61,488 nt of DNA from JADHLJ01 sp038118725. Its GTDB lineage: Bacteria > Pseudomonadota > Alphaproteobacteria > Thalassobaculales > Thalassobaculaceae. Both the position numbers and the translations under genes were made by a program. Positions 54,943 through 61,488 of the stretch are shown here, one piece after another. The first letter of the stretch is position 1; every line of letters begins with the position of its first letter. Under the pieces are notes generated by a model. That model searched no databases and was not told where the DNA came from. It worked only from the letters and a program-made list of their open reading frames with translations. The DNA is taken from NCBI GenBank assembly GCA_038118725.1, contig JAYOIK010000025.1, forward strand, positions 1 through 61,488. Reading direction: 5' to 3'.

Positions 54943-54947
54943 ATTTG

Positions 54948-55700
54948 ATGAACCAGGAAAGCCCTCAATCCGCATTGGCCAATCATGCTGGCGATACCCG
55001 GCCCGGCAAGGGCCAGAACGCCGATTTCGTGCATTCGAATCTGCGCGCCGATATCCTCTCGCTCGCCATCGCGCCGGGCGAGGCATTGGACGAGTCTCTG
55101 CTGTCGGCTCGCTATTCGGTTTCGCGAACCCCGGTGCGCGAGGCGCTTATCCGCCTGGCCTCGGAGAAGCTCGTCGTGCTGAGCCGCAACCGCCGGGCGA
55201 CGGTTCAGCCGTTGGATCTAGCCGGGTTTCCAGGGTATCTGGAGGCGTTGGATCTATTGCAGCGCGCGGTGACGAGACTCGCCGCCGAGCGCCGGTCCGA
55301 CGATGACCTCGCGGCGATCCGGCAGGCGCAAACCCGATACGACGCCGTGCTGGCCGAGCCCGCGTCGCTCGCCTCGGTCGAAGCCAATCTCGAGTTCCAT
55401 CAGGCGGTCGCCAGGGCCGCGCACAGCCCGCACCTCGCCGACGCCTATTCCCGCGTTCTAGTCGAAGGCATGCGCTACATGGCACTCAGCTTTTCCGTCC
55501 ATGACGCCGCCGACCGAGGGTATGAGCCGCATATGCGATCGGTTACCGACGAGCACAACGCCATGATCACCGCCATTGAGGCCAGCAATGGCGATGAAGC
55601 GGAACGGCTCGCCCATGATCACGTGGGTTTATTCCGACGCAGAATCTCAGCCTATCTGGAACGCGGCGGCACCGGGGCGGTTTCAGTGGCTCCGTCTTGA
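54948..55700 (+). CDS. GntR-family transcriptional regulator with FCD domain
   Basis: 250 residues. Winged helix at about 25-85 (NLRADILSLAIAPGEALDESLLSARYSVSRTPVREALIRLASEKLV) and an all-helical FCD ligand domain at 90-225, with the metal-binding pattern D...EFHQAVARAAH...H in place. It is divergent from hyuA-hyuB and presumably represses them until their substrate or product binds. ATG 54948 lies immediately after the palindrome; the longer open frame to 54861 overlaps hyuA and is rejected. Confidence 0.92.
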   Translation: MNQESPQSALANHAGDTRPGKGQNADFVHSNLRADILSLAIAPGEALDESLLSARYSVSRTPVREALIRLASEKLVVLSRNRRATVQPLDLAGFPGYLEALDLLQRAVTRLAAERRSDDDLAAIRQAQTRYDAVLAEPASLASVEANLEFHQAVARAAHSPHLADAYSRVLVEGMRYMALSFSVHDAADRGYEPHMRSVTDEHNAMITAIEASNGDEAERLAHDHVGLFRRRISAYLERGGTGAVSVAPS

Positions 55701-55732
55701 TCGACGTGAAACGCGAGGTACGGTCATGTCCG

Positions 55733-55872
55733 ACGCCCTGGCGAAGGCCAGAAAAAATAGACAAGGGCTTCTTCCGTCCAAACTCAACAGCGAAAGGTCG
55801 CGGAAGTCCTGGAACATCTCGGCATCCAGACAAATCGCGGCAAGAGCCCTGATCTTCATCAGGGCGACGGGG
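55733..55872. repeat. REPIN-like inverted repeat between convergent genes
   Basis: CGCCCTGGCGAAG near 55735-55747 and CTTCATCAGGGCG near 55854-55866 are inverted copies (shared CGCCCTG...GAAG core), closely related to the arms of the elements at 20.9-21.2 kb. It fills most of the 204-base gap between the GntR and amidase genes, which holds no other feature I can support. Confidence 0.6.
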
Positions 55873-55904
55873 CGGAAGATGGACGATGTGTTACGCCCCT
55901 TCGA

Positions 55905-57314
55905 TCAAACCGCCGCCGTCACATCCAAGTCCGGGTGCTTGCTCGTCCAGCCTGTCGCCGCCTCGTAGGCCGCCGCGACGCGGTAGCCCATGGCCTCGTC
56001 GAATTGGCCGGTCACGATCTGCATCGACAGCGGCAGGCCGGAGGAGCTGAAGCCGGTGGGGACCGCGACCGCCGGGTTGCCGGTAACGTTGAAGGGTGTG
56101 CGGGCCTGGCGGGGATAGTGCTTCTCGCCGGCCTCGAAATCCTCGATCAGGAAGGCGGGTTCCATGTTGTTGACCGTGACCACCGCGTCGAGACTGTTGA
56201 AATTTTCGTTGAATTCGGCGGCGTAGCGGGCCCGGGTGCGAGTCGCCTGGACATAGTCGACACCGCTATAGGCCATGCCCGGCAGCAAGCGCCCGAGCAG
56301 GAGCGCGCCGTAATCTTCCGCGCGCTCGGTGATCCATTTCTCGTGAATGGCGCAAGCTTCGGACAATAGGATCACCCGGTTGCAGGCGGCGTATTGGGCA
56401 AGCGGCCTTGTCTCGATCTCGCGGATCTCGGCGCCCAGATCCTCAAGCACCTTGATCGCGGCCTCGAGCGCCGCGGTCGTCTCCGGATCGGCAATCAGGT
56501 CCTTGGTGTAGAAATGCCGGATCACCCCGATCTTGAGGCCCTTGACGCCGCGACCCAACTGGCCGCCCATGTCGGAGACCAGTTCCTCCGCGCTGCCAGG
56601 GTCCTGGGGGTCATGGCCCGCGATCACCGAAAGCGCCAGCGCGTTATCCGCCGTGGTCCGGGTGAGCGGGCCGACATGATCGAGACTGAAGGAGAGCGGC
56701 ACCACGCCGCGCCGGCTGACCCGGCCATAGGTCGCCTTCATGCCCAAAAGCCCGTTCATCGACGCGGGATTGCGCACCGAGCCACCGGTATCGGAGCCGA
56801 GCGCGATGGGCACGAAGCCCGCCGCCACCGCCGCGCCGGAACCACTGGAGGAGCCGCCGGGCGAGTAATCGCGACCCCAGGCGTTGCGGGCCGGTGGCCA
56901 GGGCAGATCGAAGGACGGGCCACCTAGCGCGAATTCATGGGTCGACAGCTTGCCCATCAGGATACCGCCCGCCGCGCGCAGCTTGGCCGTGACCGGCGCG
57001 TCGGCGCTGGCGACATTGTCGGCCAGCAGTCTTGAATGCGCCGTCGTCGGCCATCCCTCGGCGTCGATGATGTCCTTCAAGGCAAAGGGCACGCCGTGCA
57101 GCGGGCCGAGATCATCGCCGCGCATCACCGCGTCCTCGGCGGCCTTGGCGTCTGCCAGGCTCTGCTCCGGTCGCAAGGTCAAAAAGGCGTTCAGGCCAAC
57201 GTCGTATTTCTCGATCCGGGCCAGCAACGCCTGGGTCAGCTCAACCGGCGACAGTTTCTTGGCGGCGATCAGGCGCGCCGCCTCGCCGGCCTCGAGCCAA
57301 TGCATCTCGCTCAT
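55905..57314 (-). CDS. amidase (amidase signature family)
   Basis: 469 residues with the amidase-signature Ser-cisSer-Lys triad: K80 (PFALKDI), S155 (SPGGSSSGSG) and S179 (GSDTGGSVRNP). It hydrolyses carboxamides to acid and ammonia; relatives include GatA, AtzE-like and aryl-acylamidases. Start 57314 follows GGGAGGCGATCA and overlaps the stop of a small upstream gene (ATGA, 57311-57314), so the two are translationally coupled. C-terminal region is of normal length. The small neighbour and nearby hyuAB suggest a role in breaking a cyclic amide or ureide-like compound; substrate unknown. Confidence 0.92.
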   Translation of the reverse strand: MSEMHWLEAGEAARLIAAKKLSPVELTQALLARIEKYDVGLNAFLTLRPEQSLADAKAAEDAVMRGDDLGPLHGVPFALKDIIDAEGWPTTAHSRLLADNVASADAPVTAKLRAAGGILMGKLSTHEFALGGPSFDLPWPPARNAWGRDYSPGGSSSGSGAAVAAGFVPIALGSDTGGSVRNPASMNGLLGMKATYGRVSRRGVVPLSFSLDHVGPLTRTTADNALALSVIAGHDPQDPGSAEELVSDMGGQLGRGVKGLKIGVIRHFYTKDLIADPETTAALEAAIKVLEDLGAEIREIETRPLAQYAACNRVILLSEACAIHEKWITERAEDYGALLLGRLLPGMAYSGVDYVQATRTRARYAAEFNENFNSLDAVVTVNNMEPAFLIEDFEAGEKHYPRQARTPFNVTGNPAVAVPTGFSSSGLPLSMQIVTGQFDEAMGYRVAAAYEAATGWTSKHPDLDVTAAV

Positions 57315-57511
57315 TGATCGCCTCCCTTGCCGGACGCCTTCCACGAGGTGGCGCGATAGACATGGGCGGGTTCCTGGCTCCAGTGGTTGTCGCGGTCCAG
57401 GCGGCTTACAGCCAGCCGCGCGGCGTCACCCGCCTTCTTGGCCCGCTCCTGTCCGACCGCCTTGGCCACCGCCTCCGGCAATCCCGACGGATCATTTCCT
57501 CGATCAACCAT
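57311..57511 (-). CDS. small protein (66 aa) translationally coupled to the amidase
   Basis: 66 residues, too buried in a long antisense frame to stand out, but preceded by a perfect GGAGGT ribosome binding site and ending in ATGA with the amidase start. The sequence is a charged helix (LPEAVAKAVGQERAKKAGDAARLAVSRL) and a tail DNHWSQEPAHVYRA. Not recognised. The size, position and an EPAxVxRA-like end recall AtzG/GatC-type small partners of amidases, but I see no firm homology, so this is only a hypothesis. It is cytoplasmic, with no membrane segment. First gene of the operon, divergent from the GGT-family gene. Confidence 0.7.
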   Translation of the reverse strand: MVDRGNDPSGLPEAVAKAVGQERAKKAGDAARLAVSRLDRDNHWSQEPAHVYRATSWKASGKGGDQ

Positions 57512-57631
57512 CACAACCTCCGTATCACCTGTTTGGCGCATCGCCTGTTTGGATTGACCATGGCATGATGGGGGAAAGTCGTCCACGCGGCGACGCTTGA
57601 TATCAGCGAGTAGATCTCGGGGGAGGCAAGG

Positions 57632-59308
57632 ATGGGCAGGTATCGCGAGACGGTTCACGGTCACACTCACATGGTGGCGGCGGGACACGGGCTGGCGGCC
57701 CAGGCCGGGTTCGCGATCCTGGAAGCCGGCGGAAACGCGGTCGACGCGGCCGTCGCCAGCGCCATGACCCTGGGCGTGGTGCAGAGCGATCTTGTGAATA
57801 TCGCCGGCGTCGCGCCGATCATGGTCCGTCAGCCGACCGGCGAGGTAACCACCATCAGCGGTGTCGGGCGTTTTCCCCGCGCCGCGGATATCGAGCTGCT
57901 GATCCGCGAGCACGACGGTCACGTGCCGCACGGGGTCTTGCGCAACGTGGTTCCGGCGGCTCCCGACGCCTATATCACGGCGCTCGAGCAATACGGCACC
58001 TTGACTTTCGGCGAGGTCGTCCAAGGCGCTCTCAAGGCGGCCCGAGACGGTTTCATCATGCATGAACTGATGGCCCAGACCATTGCGGAACATGAGGAAG
58101 AGTATCGTCGGTGGCCGTCGAACAGCGCCATCTATCTGCCGAACGGCAAGCCGCCCGAGGTCGGCGATATCTTCGTGCAGTCGGATCTCGGCAAGGCTCT
58201 GCAATACATGGCCGACGAGGAAGCGGCATGCGGTGGAGGCCGTCTCGCGGGCCTGGCCGCCGCTCGGGACGCTTTCTATAGGGGAGATATCGCCCGCGCA
58301 TTGGTCGGCTATCACGAGGAGAACGGTGGCTGGATGACCATGGCCGACATGGGCGACTTTCGCGTCGGTATCGAAGCGCCGGTCTCGGTTACCCATCGCG
58401 GCGTGACCCTGCATGCCTGTGGCGCCTGGTGCCAGGGCCCGAGCATGGCCCAGCTCTGGTCGTTCCTGGACGGCGCCGACCTCGCCGCGATGGGACATAA
58501 CTCGCCGGAATACATTCACCATCTGACGGAGGTGATCAAACTGGTCTTCGCCGATCGCGAGTTGCATATCGGCGATCCCGAATTCGTCGACGTGCCGCTG
58601 GACCGGCTGCTCTCGCGGGCTCATGCGGAGGAAAGCCTCGCCCTGATCCGGCCCGACGCGGTGCTGCGCGGCGCCGATCTTTGGGGCGGAGTCGCCGAGG
58701 CCGAACGCGAAATGGCGGTGGGTCAGGACACCTCTTACACCTGCGTTGTGGATTCCGACGGTCTGGTGGCCTCGATCACCCCGAGCGACGGGTCGGCGAG
58801 CTCTCCAGTCACGCCTGGCTGGGGCATCACGCCATCCTCGCGCGGCTCGCAGAATTGGGCGGTAAAGGGCCATCCCTCTTGCGTCGCGCCGTGGAAGCGT
58901 CCGCGCCTGACCCCAAATCCGGCGATTGCCGAGACCGCCGATGGCGCGCTCATTCCGTTCGGAACCCCAGGCGCCGACGTGCAATGCCAGGCCATGCTTC
59001 AGGTTCTGCTCAACATTACCGGGTTCGGCATGGAGCCTCAGGACGCGGTCGAGGCGCCCCGTTTCGCGACCTACAGCTATCCGGAGAGCTTCGAGCCGCA
59101 TCAGGCGCTGCCGGATGTTCTTCGCATCGAAAGCCGCGTCGATCCGACAACGCGGAACGCCTTGCGTTCAATCGGCCACGATGTTCAGGAATGGCCCGAC
59201 ATTATCTGGAAGGCCGGCGCGGTGTGCGCGATCGTCGCTGATGCCAAGACAGGTTTGCTCTCCGGTGGCGCCGATCCGCGCCGGCCATGCGTCGCCGTCG
59301 GACGTTGA
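57632..59308 (+). CDS. gamma-glutamyltransferase family protein (Ntn hydrolase)
   Basis: 558 residues. GHGLAAQAGFAILEAGGNAVDAAVASAMTLGVVQ at the N-terminus is the family signature. T367 in QDTSYTCVVDSDG is the expected autocleavage and nucleophile residue. The oxyanion Gly-Gly of classical GGT reads TPGADVQCQ, i.e. Gly-Ala, and there is no signal peptide, so it may be a cytoplasmic acylase/oxamate-amidohydrolase-like (HpxW) relative rather than a periplasmic glutathione hydrolase. It is divergent from the amidase pair and followed by glutamate dehydrogenase, pointing to amide or gamma-glutamyl scavenging. Confidence 0.85.
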   Translation: MGRYRETVHGHTHMVAAGHGLAAQAGFAILEAGGNAVDAAVASAMTLGVVQSDLVNIAGVAPIMVRQPTGEVTTISGVGRFPRAADIELLIREHDGHVPHGVLRNVVPAAPDAYITALEQYGTLTFGEVVQGALKAARDGFIMHELMAQTIAEHEEEYRRWPSNSAIYLPNGKPPEVGDIFVQSDLGKALQYMADEEAACGGGRLAGLAAARDAFYRGDIARALVGYHEENGGWMTMADMGDFRVGIEAPVSVTHRGVTLHACGAWCQGPSMAQLWSFLDGADLAAMGHNSPEYIHHLTEVIKLVFADRELHIGDPEFVDVPLDRLLSRAHAEESLALIRPDAVLRGADLWGGVAEAEREMAVGQDTSYTCVVDSDGLVASITPSDGSASSPVTPGWGITPSSRGSQNWAVKGHPSCVAPWKRPRLTPNPAIAETADGALIPFGTPGADVQCQAMLQVLLNITGFGMEPQDAVEAPRFATYSYPESFEPHQALPDVLRIESRVDPTTRNALRSIGHDVQEWPDIIWKAGAVCAIVADAKTGLLSGGADPRRPCVAVGR

Positions 59309-59441
59309 TTTGGCGACGGTTCGTGGCGGTTCTCACACAACACCCGGAATTTGCGGTTGTTTTGGCATCCCGCGTAGTTCAAGATCTCGGTAACACCAAG
59401 AGATAGCGGAAGCGTTCGGTTTTTCATTAGGGAGGGGCACC

Positions 59442-60797
59442 ATGTGCGCGCAAAGAGCTACCGATCTCGAATCCTTCATGCAAGGAGTCGAGGCTAAGAA
59501 TCCAGGCGAGGTCGAGTTTCATCAAGCCGTCCGAGAGGTCGCGGCAGATGTCATCCCCTGGATGCAGGACCATCCGATCTATCTGAACCTGCAGATGCTC
59601 GAGCGCATGGCCGAGCCAGACCGCGTGGTCTCGTTCCGGGTCTGTTGGGAAGACGAGGAAGGCAACATCCGGGTCAATCGCGGCTATCGGGTGCAGAACA
59701 ACAATGCTATCGGGCCGTATAAGGGTGGGCTGCGCTTTCACCCGTCGGTGAACCAGTCGATCCTGAAATTCCTGGCCTTCGAGCAGACCTTCAAGAATTC
59801 GCTGACCGGTCTGCCGATCGGCGGCGGCAAGGGCGGCGCGGACTTTAATCCCAAGGGTAAGACCAACCGCGAGGTAATGCGGTTCTGTCAGTCCTTCATG
59901 ACCGAATTATACCGCCATGTCGGTGCCGACGTGGACGTTCCCGCCGGTGACATCGGTGTCGGCGCGCGCGAGATCGGCTACATGTTCGGGCAGTATAAGC
60001 GGATTACCAACCAGTTTACCGGCGTTCTGACCGGCAAGGGCATTGAGTATGGCGGCAGCGAAATGCGCCCGGAAGCGACCGGTTACGGCGCGGCCTATTT
60101 CCTTGACGAGATGCTCAAGACCAAGGGTGACAGCGTTCGCGGCAAGACGGTACTGATCTCCGGTTCGGGCAACGTGGCGACCTTCGCGGCCGACAAGATC
60201 AACCATCGCGGCGGCAAGGTCCTGACGCTTTCGGATTCCGGCGGGTTTATCCATGACCCGGACGGTATCGATCTCGAAAAGGTCAACTGGGTGAAGGATC
60301 TCAAGAACAATCGCCGCGGTCGGATCAGCGAATACGCCGACCACTTCACGAACGCGACCTATCACGAGGGCAAGCGGCCTTGGGGCGTTCCGGCGGATCT
60401 CGCCATGCCATGCGCGACCCAGAACGAGATCTCGTCCGACGAAGCCGGCACGATGCTCTCCAACGGGATTATCGCCGTGGCCGAGGGCGCGAACATGCCG
60501 ACCCATATCGACGGCATCCATCAGTTCCTGAACGCCAAAATTCTGTTCGGCCCGGCCAAGGCGGCCAATGCCGGCGGTGTCGCGATGTCGGGCCTGGAAA
60601 TGAGCCAGAACTCGGAGCGGCGTTCCTGGACCAACGAGGAATTGCGCAACATGCTGCGTGACATCATGACCGGCATCCACGCGCGTTGCGCCGAGGACGG
60701 CACCCAGAAAGACGGCTGGTGCAATTACGTCGCCGGCGCGAATATCGCGGGCTTCAAAAAGGTTGCCAACGCGATGCTGGCTTTCGGCGTCGTCTGA
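59442..60797 (+). CDS. gdhA: NADP-specific glutamate dehydrogenase
   Basis: 451 residues, hexameric class I. GPYKGGLRFHP at 91-101, the catalytic Lys region PIGGGKGGADF (125-135), DVPAGDIGVGAREIG, the Rossmann motif GSGNVA at 241-246 and C-terminal NIAGFKKVANAM fit GdhA exactly. It interconverts 2-oxoglutarate + ammonia and glutamate. ATG 59442 follows GGAGGGGCACC. The 133-base upstream gap shows no certain promoter. Followed by a good terminator. Confidence 0.95.
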   Translation: MCAQRATDLESFMQGVEAKNPGEVEFHQAVREVAADVIPWMQDHPIYLNLQMLERMAEPDRVVSFRVCWEDEEGNIRVNRGYRVQNNNAIGPYKGGLRFHPSVNQSILKFLAFEQTFKNSLTGLPIGGGKGGADFNPKGKTNREVMRFCQSFMTELYRHVGADVDVPAGDIGVGAREIGYMFGQYKRITNQFTGVLTGKGIEYGGSEMRPEATGYGAAYFLDEMLKTKGDSVRGKTVLISGSGNVATFAADKINHRGGKVLTLSDSGGFIHDPDGIDLEKVNWVKDLKNNRRGRISEYADHFTNATYHEGKRPWGVPADLAMPCATQNEISSDEAGTMLSNGIIAVAEGANMPTHIDGIHQFLNAKILFGPAKAANAGGVAMSGLEMSQNSERRSWTNEELRNMLRDIMTGIHARCAEDGTQKDGWCNYVAGANIAGFKKVANAMLAFGVV

Positions 60798-60820
60798 CAA
60801 TCACGCGAGAAACATCGACC

Positions 60821-60855
60821 GAGGAGCCCGGACCACCCGGGCTCCTCTTGGTTTG
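60821..60855 (+). terminator. rho-independent terminator of gdhA
   Basis: An 11-bp stem GAGGAGCCCGG / CCGGGCTCCTC (60821-60831 with 60837-60847), 5-base loop, then a weak T-rich TTGGTTT. It lies 23 bases after gdhA. Confidence 0.85.
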
Positions 60856-60870
60856 GGCAAACCCTGGAAC

Positions 60871-61488
60871 ATGAACGCTCTAGATAGTATCCGACGCCGC
60901 TTCCACCCGCTTCATCAACTGCGGAAAAGTAGGATCTTCCGGGCTGTTTGTCTGCGGATGGACCATTTGAGGATGATGCGGGTCGCGGGGATCGCCTTTC
61001 CGATCGCGGGATATTTTCTGAAGAATTTCAACATGGTGCTGGGGCGCTCCCTGCATGAAGCGGAGACATTGAAGTGGTTCGAGCGTCTCGCTCTCGAGAA
61101 TGAGGCGCGCGTGTTTTGGGATATCGGCGCTAATGTCGGGTTGTATGGATTTACCTTCATCTCCGCGAATGATCGCCGTAGCACCGTCCTCTACGAGCCG
61201 GATCCAGATAACTTGGCGGCGCTTCAAAAAACCGTTTCGCTGAATTCACTCGGGACGCGGGTCGAAATCCGACCTTGCGCGGTCGGCGCCGAGGCAGGGA
61301 CGGCGGCCTTCAAACGCGACGAAATCACTGGAGCGACCGGCGCCTTGGCGGGTTCGGAAAACGAAAGCGTTTTCGTGGAGCGACATTTCAACGCGTCACC
61401 CGAGACCTTGGATGTCGCGGTAACCACACTCGATGTTGAGGCCGCGAGCCGAACGTTACCGGACATTATAAAAATCGATGTCGAAGGT
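60871..61488 (+). CDS. FkbM-family methyltransferase, N-terminal part (cut by window edge)
   Basis: 206 residues read from ATG 60871 without a stop to the right edge. SAM motif DIGANVGLYG at 84-93, YEPDPDNLAAL (motif II acidic) at 108-118, RPCAVGA, and TTLDVEAASRTLPDIIKIDVEG, the FkbM C-terminal signature, at the edge. FkbM proteins O-methylate sugars of polysaccharides or secondary metabolites. A basic N-terminal stretch precedes the domain. The preceding ribosome binding site is weak. Context downstream, possibly surface polysaccharide genes, is outside the window. Confidence 0.85.
   Translation, partial: MNALDSIRRRFHPLHQLRKSRIFRAVCLRMDHLRMMRVAGIAFPIAGYFLKNFNMVLGRSLHEAETLKWFERLALENEARVFWDIGANVGLYGFTFISANDRRSTVLYEPDPDNLAALQKTVSLNSLGTRVEIRPCAVGAEAGTAAFKRDEITGATGALAGSENESVFVERHFNASPETLDVAVTTLDVEAASRTLPDIIKIDVEG

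Noticed and set aside
53930..55306. 458-residue plus-strand frame antisense to hyuA and running into the GntR gene
   Set aside because: Overlaps two convincing genes; His/Arg/Asp-rich shadow without motifs.
57311..59101. 596-residue minus-strand open frame antisense to the GGT-family gene
   Set aside because: It is a GC-rich shadow of the true plus-strand gene; only its last 66 codons (57311-57511), preceded by a ribosome binding site, look real and are annotated as the small protein.

Overview
The window looks like a chromosomal segment of a GC-rich alphaproteobacterium, most likely a Rhodospirillales-type organism. Three things point that way: a TIGR02300 (FYDLN-type) acidic zinc-ribbon protein, the gene runs aroA-cmk-rpsA-ihfB and trpF-trpB-trpA-accD-folC, and the block trxA/addA-addB-murU-amgK-tsaE beside a DivL-like PAS kinase. 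Both ends are cut inside genes: an amidohydrolase on the left and an FkbM methyltransferase on the right. The genus cannot be read from the sequence alone.

Left third (1-25.9 kb) is mostly accessory metabolism with frequent strand switches. It holds a flavin monooxygenase, an aspartate-type aminotransferase, a MarR / OmpR-type regulator / sensor kinase operon divergent from ilvE, and a divergent pair of citrate-synthase-family genes, one fused to a DNA-binding domain, separated by AT-rich palindromes. Next come a two-subunit molybdenum hydroxylase translationally coupled to a methyltransferase, two MFS transporters, a GST, a CmcJ/NvfI oxygenase, an orphan CoA-transferase alpha subunit, a zinc alcohol dehydrogenase, a CaiB-type CoA-transferase, a LysN-like aminotransferase, a 168-bp tandem repeat carrying REPIN-like elements, and livHMGF without a binding protein.

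Middle (25.9-39.7 kb) is core housekeeping: tRNA-Ala(GGC) with its own promoter and terminator, the FYDLN protein, aroA-cmk-rpsA-ihfB, a MocR/PaiB divergent pair, lapA-trpF-trpB-trpA-accD-folC, and trxA convergent to folC. From 39.7 to 51 kb a single minus-strand operon runs from a DivL-like kinase through tsaE, amgK, murU, addB and addA, combining cell-cycle signalling, tRNA t6A modification, peptidoglycan recycling and double-strand-break repair. The kinase has Tyr in place of the phospho-accepting His, as in Caulobacter DivL.

Right part (51-61.5 kb) is a nitrogen-scavenging neighbourhood: hyuA-hyuB (hydantoinase/oxoprolinase) divergent from a GntR/FCD regulator with a TTGTATACAA palindrome between them; an amidase translationally coupled to a 66-residue small protein; a divergent GGT-family enzyme; and NADP-type glutamate dehydrogenase. 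Together these could cleave amide, gamma-glutamyl or lactam bonds and pass glutamate and ammonia into central metabolism. No CRISPR array, prophage, insertion sequence or rRNA gene was seen.
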